Of a DNA stretch of 42,090 bases, positions 15,632 through 22,911 are shown piece after piece. The stretch's first letter is position 1. Every line of letters begins with the position of its first letter. The notes beneath the pieces were generated by a model, which saw only the letters and a program-made list of their open reading frames with translations, made no database searches and was not told where the DNA came from. This DNA comes from an uncultured Verrucomicrobiales bacterium (lineage in GTDB: Bacteria > Verrucomicrobiota > Verrucomicrobiia > Verrucomicrobiales > DEV007), in assembly GCA_943789025.1 (NCBI GenBank), contig CALSSN010000001.1:1-42090 (forward strand). The letters run 5' to 3'. Both the position numbers and the translations under genes were made by a program.

Positions 15632-16394
15632 TTACGACATCTGATCAGAGGCGGAAAATTGCTTCCGGTAGCGTGCCGGACTCAGCCCGCGGAAGCGGCG
15701 GAACTGGTTGGTAAAATGGCTCTGGTCGTAGAATCCGCAGTCGAAGGCGATGTCCGCCAGACTCTCATCGCCCCTGAGCAGGAGGGCAGCCGCTGCCCGG
15801 ACGCGTACACGAAGCAGGTGTTCGATCGGGCCGGTGTGGAAAATCCGCTTGAAGGTGCGCTGAAATTGCCGCTCTGAGAGTTCACTGATGCCAGCCAGGT
15901 CGGCGATGGTCAGTTTTTCCCCATAGTGCTTTTCGATGTGTCGCGCCACCTTCGTCATCAGCCGGTGTTCGGCGGTTAAATCGGCGGCGTCTTCGAGTTC
16001 GTACATGATGCCCGCGATACCGGTGATCTCTCCCACTCGGTTCCTCAGCGGGATCTTGGTCGAGCGGGTACCAGTGAATGTCACCTGTCGAGACGTTCGG
16101 GACCCACCACAGGCGGTTACTCACCGGTTCGCCGGAGGCCATGATCCCCACGTCCTCCCGACGATAAGCGTCCGCGAGCTCTCGGTCGAAGAAATCGTGG
16201 TCGGTGCGGCCGAGGATCTCGTCGGGTGTCTGGATTCCAAGTGCGTTGAGGAGGGCGCGATTGATTCCGGAGAATCGGCCCTCGTAATCTTTGCAGAAAA
16301 AGAACGCGGAAGGCAGGGCGTCGAGAAGCGGCGCGAGCTGGGAGGGGTTTCCCAGGTCGCCAAAAAACTTATGACTCCATCCGGAGGAAGACAT
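15632..16394 (-). CDS. PAS-domain AraC-family transcription regulator, with one frameshift
   Basis: Two overlapping frames make one protein of about 253 residues. The first part (MSSSGWSHKFFGDLGN to GDIHWY) is a PAS sensor: DALPSAFFFCKDYEGRFSGI, then LGRTDHDFFDRELADAYRRE. The second part completes the PAS core (STKIPLRNRVGEITGIAGIM) and carries an AraC-type double helix-turn-helix (about 155-250: LTIADLAGISELSERQFQRT, then IAFDCGFYDQSHFTNQFRRF). Removing one G from the GGG at 16066-16068 joins them. A redox or small-molecule-sensing PAS with AraC output directly upstream of the PSD1-DUF1501 pair suggests that it controls that pair, or the broken neighbouring gene at 16.6 kb. The frameshift resembles the other short-run indels in this window. 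Confidence 0.85.
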
Positions 16395-16637
16395 GGCACA
16401 GCCTCGACCCGAATGTCGTTTTTTGCAAGAATGCGGCGGCGAGAAGTTTTTTTATGCACTTCCTTTGGCACCTATTCGACAGTCGGGAGACTGGTGCTGC
16501 ACTGGCATCAGGACGAGGAGGCGGGTTGGAAAACGACACCATCACAGGCGCTGCGGGGTGAGTTGCTTCAACCCCACGCTGATGGCCAGTGACCTTGCGC
16601 GTGCTTGAAAAAGCAATTTTCAGGCAGTTACCCATGC

Positions 16638-17288
16638 ATGCACATGACAAGATCACTTCCCCTCCTGAGTGTCGGCCTGGCGACGCTCCCCATGATGGCT
16701 GCCACGTGGATCACCGACACCGAGGCGCAGTGGCAAAGCAACAGAGCAGCACAAAAAAACCTGATCTTTAAAAACGGCATGGCGGAGCCGAGCGAGCAGT
16801 CCGCCAGTTACACAAGCAAGCTGCAATCCTACCCGCAAAAGCACTAGGCCGTCTCCCTTGAGATCACCCAGTCACCCCTCTGGCAGAACTGGAACCCGGT
16901 CGGCAACATCGGCCCCGGCAACTTGGCAGACTCGCCCATTTTTCTGCAACTTGGTTCCAAAAACTACTGGATGTTCGGCCGCTATGGGGGCGAACGAGCC
17001 GGGAAGAATCTCCAAGCCAAAGACACCAAACCTTGAGGGGTTTGACATGCAGCTCAAAACCACCCGCTGGAAAACCAGTTCGACGCCCCTGGTGGTGTCA
17101 CCTCCAAGGGTGCCGGTTACCACGCCTGACAAAGCCGGGACATGGTCAACTGGGTTCACCACGGGGCGGTGAGTGACGCGCACTCTGACTGGATGACCAA
17201 CGCCGAATACGTGGACGGCAAAGCCTACTTTTATGCTAGAAACGGCAATGATCTGAAGGCCTCCAATCCTTCTTATGCGCCTCTTTAA
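16638..17288 (+). pseudogene. Relic of a secreted protein gene, probably a sugar-active beta-propeller
   Basis: A signal-peptide-like start (MHMTRSLPLLSVGLATLPMM followed by AATW) leads into about 60 codons that stop at TAG 16845-16847. The same frame continues beyond the stop as EITQSPLWQNWNPVGNIGPG, then LADSPIFLQLGSKNYWMFGR and YGG, to a second stop near 17037. The reading then shifts frame (LEGFDMQLKTT), shifts again (FDAPGGVTSKGAGYH) and, past a stop, ends QSRDMVNWVHHGAVSDAHSD, WMTNAEYVDGKAYFYARN and a final stop at about 17288. Order and spacing are those of one protein. The NYWxFGRYGG and SRDMxNWVHHG blocks remind me of secreted glycoside-hydrolase-like propeller proteins of Planctomycetes/Verrucomicrobia, but that identification is from memory and uncertain. 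The C-terminal portion is missing. Confidence 0.7.
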
Positions 17289-17343
17289 GCATTTCAAAGC
17301 ACGCACACCTCCCCTAGGTTGAAGCTCTCAATTTCGGATAGTC

Positions 17344-18090
17344 ATGCGTATTCCCACGTACCAACAGCGCCTCGCTGAGAGACAGCAGCCGAATTCAGCG
17401 GTGGTGATGAAGCAGGACTGGTCCCACCTGCTCTTCCTGCATTGGGAAATAGATCCCGCCGTGATCCAGGCAACACTTCCAACCGGGCTGCGTGTCGACA
17501 CCTTTGATGGCAATGCCTACCTGGGAATTGTGCCGTTCTTCATGGATCATGTGCGCCCCAGCTACTGCCCGGTCGTCCCCGGTATTTCCTGGTTCCAGGA
17601 GCTCAATCTCCGCACCTATGTGCACGATGAACATGGCCGCCCTGGGGTTTGGTTTTACGCGCTGGATTGCAATCAATGGCTGGCGGTTAAAATCGCGCGC
17701 AGCTGGTTTCACCTCCCCTATCAGCATGCTCGGATGAAGTCTTATCAGCGTGATGGAACGCTCAGCTACACCTCAAGACGACGTGGCTGCAGCCAGCTTC
17801 AGGTCTTCAAATATCCAGCGAACTTGAGTCGCTCCGAGACATCCCGAGTCGGCACCCTCGAGTTCTTCTTACTCGAGCGATACCGCCTCTTCAGCGCAAG
17901 CAGAAAGGGCTCGATCTACAGCGGACGCGTACATCATACTCCCTATCAGTATCAAGATGTCAATATCGCGGATCACTACTCCACCAGACTGTTCTCGCTC
18001 TGTGGTTTCGATGAGCCTGATACCGCTCCGATTTCATCGATGATCGCCGAGACTGTCTCGGTCAATATTCACCCGCTCAAGAAAAACTAG
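17344..18090 (+). CDS. DUF2071 (YqjF-like) protein
   Basis: 248 residues, cytoplasmic, no signal or membrane segment. MKQDWSHLLFLHWEIDPAVI, then QATLPTGLRVDTFDGNAYLG and IVPFFMDHVRP are the conserved opening of DUF2071, a family related in fold to acetoacetate decarboxylase-like proteins but without known activity. The middle (FQELNLRTYVHDEHGRPGVW, FYALD) is also typical. The gene ends two bases before the start of an ADP-ribosylglycohydrolase gene on the same strand, so the two are almost certainly one operon. Start 17344 gives the family's usual N-terminus. It follows the 16.6-17.3 kb relic by 55 bp. Confidence 0.85.
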   Translation: MRIPTYQQRLAERQQPNSAVVMKQDWSHLLFLHWEIDPAVIQATLPTGLRVDTFDGNAYLGIVPFFMDHVRPSYCPVVPGISWFQELNLRTYVHDEHGRPGVWFYALDCNQWLAVKIARSWFHLPYQHARMKSYQRDGTLSYTSRRRGCSQLQVFKYPANLSRSETSRVGTLEFFLLERYRLFSASRKGSIYSGRVHHTPYQYQDVNIADHYSTRLFSLCGFDEPDTAPISSMIAETVSVNIHPLKKN

Positions 18091-18092
18091 CC

Positions 18093-19076
18093 ATGCCCCG
18101 CTCACTCACGCCCGCGTATCTCGGATCCCTCATTGCGGACGCTCTTTCAATGCCGGTGCACTGGTACTATAATCGGGAGGCACTTGACCGGGATCACCCA
18201 AATCTCGATGAGTTCTGCGCTCCGCTGAAGAATCATCCTGATAGCATTTTGTGGCGCTCTGCATACACGGCTTTGAACGAAAAAGGAGACATTCTCCACG
18301 ATCAGGCTACCTGCTGGGGGCAACGCAATGTCCACTACCACCAGAATCTGACGGCAGGGGAAAATACCGCCAACTTCAAACTTGCACGGCTTCTCTTCCA
18401 GCAAATCACAGCGGCAGGGGGCTACTCCGAGGATGCGTGGCTGGCTCTCTACATTGAGAAAATGCTCACACCCGGTTGGCACCGTGACACCTACCTCGAA
18501 GAATATCACCGCGGGTTTTTCACTCGTTATGCGCAAGGCAAAGATCCCCGCAAGTGCGGCATCAAGGACGAGCACATCGGGGGTCTTGCCACCGTGCCGG
18601 CACTCGTCGCAGCCTTACGTGACGAGGGCCAATCTCAGTGCCTTGGCAGAGAAGAAATCAGGCAGACGGTCAAAGCGCATGTTGCACTGACGCACCGCCA
18701 CAACAATGTCCTACGTGCTGCGGACTGCCTGACGCGACTTCTGATCGACCTCTCAGAAAAAGTCCCCCTGCGTGAAGCGATCATGCAATGCGCAGGAGAT
18801 TGGATTTCCACCAACAAAGCCAGCGCATGGACTCGGCAACCTGACCGCGCCATTGTCGGCGGCAAGCTCAGCCCCGCCTGCTACATCGACCAGGCTTTTC
18901 CCGCTGCTCTCTACCTGGCATGGAAGTATCATGATGACTTCGATGCTGCCATCACCGCTAACGCCAGAGTCGGCGGCGACAACTGCCACCGTGGTGCCGT
19001 GGTAGGATCACTGGTCGGCATTTCTCAGCCCGAGAGCCTTGAGAAGTGGACAGCACAGCTCAAAGAAGTGGCATGA
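18093..19076 (+). CDS. ADP-ribosylglycohydrolase family protein
   Basis: 327 residues. The opening AYLGSLIADALSMPVHWYYN matches the G-x2-x2-DALG-like start of ADP-ribosylglycohydrolases (DraG/ARH superfamily). The C-terminal metal-binding block VGGDNCHRGAVVGSLVG corresponds to the family's GGDTDTxGAxxGxxxG; here Asn-Cys-His replaces Asp-Thr-Asp, so part of the usual magnesium site is changed. GLATVPALVAALRDEG in the middle is also conserved. Canonical members remove ADP-ribose from proteins or nucleic acids; the altered site means that activity should not be assumed. Located two bases downstream of the DUF2071 gene, with which it forms an operon. Confidence 0.85.
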   Translation: MPRSLTPAYLGSLIADALSMPVHWYYNREALDRDHPNLDEFCAPLKNHPDSILWRSAYTALNEKGDILHDQATCWGQRNVHYHQNLTAGENTANFKLARLLFQQITAAGGYSEDAWLALYIEKMLTPGWHRDTYLEEYHRGFFTRYAQGKDPRKCGIKDEHIGGLATVPALVAALRDEGQSQCLGREEIRQTVKAHVALTHRHNNVLRAADCLTRLLIDLSEKVPLREAIMQCAGDWISTNKASAWTRQPDRAIVGGKLSPACYIDQAFPAALYLAWKYHDDFDAAITANARVGGDNCHRGAVVGSLVGISQPESLEKWTAQLKEVA

Positions 19077-19109
19077 CATTCTGCCCAATGCCGGCTTCTC
19101 CTGCTGATC

Positions 19110-19435
19110 AGTGAATGCCACGGGCCTTCATCCCAACGGAAACGAAACGGACCGTGTTTCCAAAATTTTCGAACGAAGAAATGGAACTCACCGGTGGCCG
19201 GTGCCTCTACCTCATATTCGATCCAGGTAGTCGCAGAACTCTTATTGCCTCCGATACTGCCCCCGGCGGAAAGTTGCTCGTGCCGGGGATCGAACCAGTG
19301 GCCGTCTGTGAAGTCCTGCGACCGTGCCGAAGCAGCTTCACCTTACCACCAGACGTAGTGCGATCGAGCAGATCCAGGCAGTGCCAAGAGCAGGGAGACC
19401 AAGACCACGAGAAAAGGTAAAGCACCATCCTTCAT
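19110..19435 (-). pseudogene. 5' relic of a secreted carbohydrate-associated protein gene
   Basis: On the minus strand ATG 19435 starts a clear signal peptide (MKDGALPFLVVLVSLLLALP) followed by SHYVWW and an in-frame TAA. The same frame then continues GEAASARSQDFTDGHWFDPG, TSNFPPG. After a one-base shift the reading goes on as GSIGGNKSSATTWIEYEVEA, then PATGEFHFFVRKFWKHGPFR and FRWDEGPWHSL. The 'HYVWxEGEAAS' opening and 'YEVEAPATGEFxFFVR' block are the style of N-terminal carbohydrate-binding-like modules in secreted Planctomycete/Verrucomicrobia proteins. Past about 19110 the homology stops, close to the end of the ADP-ribosylglycohydrolase gene on the other strand, so the gene is truncated as well as frameshifted. 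Family naming is inference; the decay is directly visible. Confidence 0.65.
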
Positions 19436-19704
19436 GCCTCTACCGTGACCATTTCAATCTTATTTGTCACGATGAAAACTTTCTGCAACACAGGAAAGAC
19501 GACTGCACATGGCGCGCGAAGAAAGAATGTATGAAGGTGGAAGTTCAATGACCATGTGACGGCCTTCACAGCCGGGAAGGAGCTTCATGTGAACTTTTTC
19601 AGTGGAGCCTCGACAGGCCTTCGCGCCACCAGCGCTGGGCATGTGCGTCGCAGTCTACCTCCCCGCCTGACTTTCCCTATGACACAATCTCTGGAGATCT
19701 CGAC
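19436..19704. other. Non-coding stretch between the relic and the riboswitch
   Basis: Only short frames on both strands, without ribosome sites or recognisable domains. A short coding-like run on the plus strand (FTAGKELHVNFFSGASTGLR, around 19567-19626) may be debris of another broken gene, but it has a stop close upstream and I cannot assign it. Confidence 0.5.
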
Positions 19705-19733
19705 TTGCCCTGCATTCCTCTGACTGCTAGCTT
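19705..19733 (+). promoter_or_regulatory. Possible promoter for the riboswitch transcript
   Basis: TTGCCC (19705-19710) and TAGCTT (19728-19733) are separated by 17 bp. Transcription would start at about 19740, directly before the first paired base of the riboswitch. The -10 match is weak; the position is the best support. Confidence 0.35.
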
Positions 19734-19740
19734 TACCTAA

Positions 19741-19834
19741 GCATCAGGAGTGGTCCTGCGGGACCCGGCAACCTGGCTCATGGAGACGCCAAGGTGCCAA
19801 GATGGAAGAAGACGCAAGTCCGCTTCCACGATGT
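19741..19834 (+). promoter_or_regulatory. SAM-clan riboswitch aptamer (SAM-I-like)
   Basis: The segment folds into a four-helix junction. P1: GCATC (19741-19745) with GATGT (19830-19834). P2: a short GGTCC-TGCG-GGACC hairpin. Then the near-invariant CCGGCAACC. P3: CCTGGC with GCCAAGG, followed directly by GGTGCCAA. P4: GGAAG-aa-GAC-GCAA-GTC-cg-CTTCC with a GNRA loop. The GGCAACC and GGTGCYAA blocks are the SAM-contacting core of SAM-I and its relatives. P2 is unusually short and shows no obvious kink-turn or pseudoknot partner, so this is a reduced variant or a member between SAM-I and SAM-I/IV. A terminator hairpin lies 50 bases downstream, fitting transcriptional control. Binding of SAM is inferred from the core, not shown. 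Confidence 0.75.
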
Positions 19835-19883
19835 GCGGGACGGGTTAACAGCCGTCACCGAACGAACTCTCCATCGGGAATCT

Positions 19884-19926
19884 AAAACGGCCTGGTCTGA
19901 TGCATTGAATCAGGCCGGGCCGTTTT
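19884..19926 (+). terminator. Intrinsic terminator of the riboswitch expression platform
   Basis: AAAACGGCC-t-GGTCTGAT, a seven-base loop (gcattga), then ATCAGGCC-g-GGCCGTTTT forms a long, nearly perfect hairpin. It is followed by a T-rich tail (TTTTCTGTTTC). The stem lies between the aptamer and the small ORF at 20003. A further hairpin, GCCGCC-TCGA-GGCGGT, follows a few bases later. Confidence 0.75.
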
Positions 19927-20002
19927 CTGTTTCTGGGGCCGCCTCGAGGCGGTCTCCCTCCTGGTGCGTTCAACCAGCAATTAACCACAAATCGAACGCA
20001 TC

Positions 20003-20281
20003 ATGAAGAACACCATCACCTTGGCCGTCCGCATCGACTGCAGCAATCCGCTCCACCACCTGTGGAATAACAACGGCACCTGGTGGTGCCATCTCACCCT
20101 CCACTGTTCCGACGGAACCGCCGAACGGAAGCGATTTTCGCTCAGGACAAGCGCGCTCGACAAAGCGTGCCGGAGGCGCGACGCGATCATCGCCGAGCTT
20201 GCCACGCGCCCCCCTACACGAGGAAGCGTTTGCGGTCTTGAAGCTCCCGCTCCGTGCGATCAAAACCGGACCGCGGCATAA
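20003..20281 (+). CDS. Small riboswitch-downstream protein with arm-type DNA-binding-like segment
   Basis: 92 residues as read. The part NNNGTWWCHLTLHCSDGTAE, then RKRFSLRTSALDKACRRRDA, IIAEL resembles the three-strand-plus-helix 'arm' domain at the N-terminus of tyrosine recombinases (aromatic strand, basic strand ending in S-L-x-T, then a helix rich in A-R-R-D). No catalytic domain follows. The coding quality drops after the C6 run at 20209-20214. If one C is removed the frame continues as LHEEAFAVLKLPLRAIKTGP, RHNPWIDEKP and could run to 20489, so this may be another one-base shift. There is no clear ribosome site. It is the first frame after a SAM-clan riboswitch and terminator, so it is the apparent target; no methionine-metabolism gene is present. 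Function unknown. Confidence 0.5.
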   Translation: MKNTITLAVRIDCSNPLHHLWNNNGTWWCHLTLHCSDGTAERKRFSLRTSALDKACRRRDAIIAELATRPPTRGSVCGLEAPAPCDQNRTAA

Positions 20282-20446
20282 TCCGTGGATTGATGAGAAA
20301 CCGCCGCAGTATCCTCGAGGACAAGACAGCCGTCGCGACTCAAGCTGCGGAGGCCCCTTGGTCCCACTCCACCCCGAGATCCGCAGTGCCCCATTCGCAG
20401 CAAGTTCGGCACTCGCATGCCAAAAAAAGAACCGGGTGCTGACTCA

Positions 20447-20640
20447 GGAAAATGGAAAATGGAAAATTTATGAAATTTTCAAAACATAAAAACACTGAAA
20501 ATCAATGCTTTAACACTATCCACATTGTTATTCACAGGGTTGCTCGCATTGTTGTGCTCATAGGAACTTGGGTGGTTATTCACAGCCCCTTAAAGGCCCA
20601 ATTAGATCTAATTAAGCTTGATTAAACCCTCAAAATAACA
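20447..20640. other. AT-rich patch with DnaA-box-like sites (possible replication-origin-like element)
   Basis: Two exact matches to the DnaA-box consensus TTATNCACA occur on the same strand: TTATTCACA at 20528-20536 and 20576-20584. A near match, CTATCCACA, is at 20516-20524. They are flanked by AT-rich DNA: a hairpin GAAAATTT-atg-AAATTTTC (20462-20480) on the left, and a perfect 14-bp palindrome AATTAGATCTAATT (20600-20613) followed by TAATTAAGCTTGATTA on the right. This is the layout of an origin or of a DnaA-regulated site. No dnaA, dnaN, gidA or parAB gene is in the window, so assignment as oriC is only a suggestion. Confidence 0.4.
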
Positions 20641-20777
20641 CCCAGAACGCCAAATATTCTCCCGCGGCGGGCACTCCGGGGTCGCTGCTTGAGCGCGAGG
20701 AAAATTGGATCCGAATTGAACTCGACAATGGCGATTCAGGCTGGGCACATAACCAGAACCTACGCTCCATCAGATAG
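20621..20777 (+). pseudogene. C-terminal relic of an SH3b-domain protein
   Basis: A frame without a start reads NAKYSPAAGTPGSLLEREEN, then WIRIELDNGDSGWAHNQNLR and ends in TAG at 20775-20777. The G-S-L-L-E-R-E-x-N-W-I-R-I-E-L-x-N-G-x-x-G-W run is the second half of a bacterial SH3 domain. Upstream in the same frame a TGA closes it and the DNA is AT-rich, so only the domain's tail remains. BatE-type TPR-SH3 proteins end in this way, but the source gene cannot be named. From here to 21056 I see no further gene. Confidence 0.5.
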
Positions 20778-21056
20778 AAAGACCCGCTCCTTAAGCGAAG
20801 CTTTCTGCCGCGGTCAAGCAATCAAAACCACCGGATCCCTCTTGCCTGCCTCGGACGATTCGCCCCTCATGCGCGAATCGAATGTGTCTGACGATCTCGC
20901 TTCCTCGAGTTACGAGATCTAAAGAATGTGGCAGTCCATCGCGCGCCGTGGGTATGCCTTGGAGCCTCTTGAACCACCATGATCGCGACAAGGAATTCCC
21001 ATGCCTCCATCTGCCGCCTTGACAGCTCCCTACCTGACATGGCGTAGTGAAAGCTT

Positions 21057-22676
21057 ATGACGCCCATGTCAGATACCCTCAGCCGCCGTCCGTGGCTACG
21101 CCCCACGCTGGTGCTCCTTCTCATTGCCTCGTCGTATGCGTGGGTGGGCAGCAGCCATCCACTGGCGTCGCTCTGGCCGGCGATGATGGCATTGACGACT
21201 GTATTCCTGCTCGGATCCGTTCTGGGCGGACTCTTCCTCGGAGCCGCTTGCGGAGCCCTCCTGCAGACGCACGGCCACCCGGTGAGCTCCTACCTACTAC
21301 TAATCGATGACCACCTCGTACCATCGCTGCAATCCTCGTGGAATGTGAGCGTGATCATTTTCACTCTGCTGATGGGAGGATTTGTCGCTCTGATCGAAGC
21401 TGGGGGAGGACTTTCGGGAATTCTGCGAGCGCTTACGCGCCACCCAGACCAGGCCCGGGGGCGTGTGGAGGGCGCAGCATTCGGTCTTGGCATCCTGTGT
21501 TTTTTTGACGGACTCGCCAACAGCATGCTGGTAGGACGCGTGCTGCGCCCCCTCGCAGATCGCGCGAAAGTCTCGCGAGCCAAGCTCGCTTACATCGTTG
21601 ATTCCACCAGTTCACCCGTGGCGTGCGTGGCCTTTATCTCCACTTGGGTCGCCTACCAGTTATCGATGATCCGCGAAGGACTGGCGCAAGTTGATCGCAC
21701 GGACAATCCCTACGTCCTGTTTCTGCAGTCGGTGCCACTCAACTTCTACTGCTGGTTCACGCTCCTGCTCGTGCTGCTCACGATCATCCGGCGTTTTGAT
21801 ATCGGTCCGATGCGGAAGAAAAGACCCGAATCTGCGCCCCCACTTGATGTAGAGATACTGGAACCACCGGCAGGGATCTGGCGCGCGGCGACGCCCTTAC
21901 TGGTTCTTGTCGGCAGCTTGATAGCGGGCCTTTATCTGACCGGCAGCAAAGACCCCTGGCCGATCACTCGTATTGGACTTGCCGACGCCTTCGGAAATTC
22001 CAAAACGGCTCTGGTTCTGGTCTGCAGTGCGGGGATCGGCTGTCTTTCGGCATTCCTCTGCGCCTACCGGCCCGGACGTGGAAGCGCCCTCTGTGAAGCG
22101 TTCAGACATGGCCTCACCACACTCTTCCTGCCGGTGCTCATCCTCGTCGGTGCATGGACACTGAGCAGCACCCTCAAAGAACTCGGCGCGGCGGAGGCTC
22201 TGAGTTCCATGCTGTCCGAAACGCTGCCTGCCACGTTCCTTCCGGTGGCGGTGTTCCTGGTCGGGTCGGGCATGTCATTTGTCACCGGAACCTCGTGGGG
22301 AACCATGGGGATTCTCATGCCACTGGCGCTACCCACCGCAATCACACTGGGGACAGAACTGCCCGCGGCCGACGCCCATGGCATTCTCCTCGGCGTCATC
22401 GCAGCTGTCTTCAGCGGGGCCGTCTTCGGCGACCACTGCTCGCCCATGAGCGACACCACGATTGTGTCCAGTGTCTCGTGCGGGATCGATCCGCTCGATC
22501 ACGTCAAAACCCAACTGCCCTACGCCCTGCTGGCGGGGGGGATTGCCATCGCGGTCGGCTTTATCCCGGTCGGCCTCGGCCTGCCAGTACCTGCCGCACT
22601 TCTCTCCGGCGCGATCATTCTATTCTTGATCACAGGCATCCCAGTCAGAGGAAAAAAAGATTCCGGACTTCCGTGA
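21057..22676 (+). CDS. NhaC-family Na+/H+ antiporter
   Basis: 539 residues with about 12 hydrophobic segments (for example LWPAMMALTTVFLLGSVLGG and ALLAGGIAIAVGFIPVGLGL). Features of the NhaC/ion-transporter superfamily are visible: GLGILCFFDGLANSMLVGRV in the first half, TGTSWGTMGILMPLALPTAI and GDHCSPMSDTTIVSSVSCGI in the second; the last carries the polar residues expected in the ion path. It would exchange Na+ (or an organic anion in some relatives) for protons at the inner membrane. Met codons at 21057 and 21066 are both possible; no strong ribosome site distinguishes them. The gene stands alone between the AT-rich region and the MscS gene. Confidence 0.9.
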   Translation: MTPMSDTLSRRPWLRPTLVLLLIASSYAWVGSSHPLASLWPAMMALTTVFLLGSVLGGLFLGAACGALLQTHGHPVSSYLLLIDDHLVPSLQSSWNVSVIIFTLLMGGFVALIEAGGGLSGILRALTRHPDQARGRVEGAAFGLGILCFFDGLANSMLVGRVLRPLADRAKVSRAKLAYIVDSTSSPVACVAFISTWVAYQLSMIREGLAQVDRTDNPYVLFLQSVPLNFYCWFTLLLVLLTIIRRFDIGPMRKKRPESAPPLDVEILEPPAGIWRAATPLLVLVGSLIAGLYLTGSKDPWPITRIGLADAFGNSKTALVLVCSAGIGCLSAFLCAYRPGRGSALCEAFRHGLTTLFLPVLILVGAWTLSSTLKELGAAEALSSMLSETLPATFLPVAVFLVGSGMSFVTGTSWGTMGILMPLALPTAITLGTELPAADAHGILLGVIAAVFSGAVFGDHCSPMSDTTIVSSVSCGIDPLDHVKTQLPYALLAGGIAIAVGFIPVGLGLPVPAALLSGAIILFLITGIPVRGKKDSGLP

Positions 22677-22911
22677 GGGGATTGAGGCCACGACACCAGT
22701 CCTACTTTCCCGAATTTCCCGTCGTGCTGAACTTGACTGCCCGTGCCGAAGGGCCACTTTGAGAAGCTGCGAAAGAAGGTGCACCAGACCAAGTGGCTGG
22801 AGTTCACCTGAAAAGAGATGACCAAAAACCGACGGCACAAAGCGACCGCACCCTTCCTTTTTTCCGTCCTGATAGAACTCCCGCCAAGAAACCGGATCAC
22901 AGAACTCCCTC

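Noticed and set aside
22743..22811. Short coding-like frame VPKGHFEKLRKKVHQTKWLE between nhaC and the MscS gene
   Set aside because: Only about 24 codons between stops, GTG start without a ribosome site, no family match; may be debris, not enough to call.
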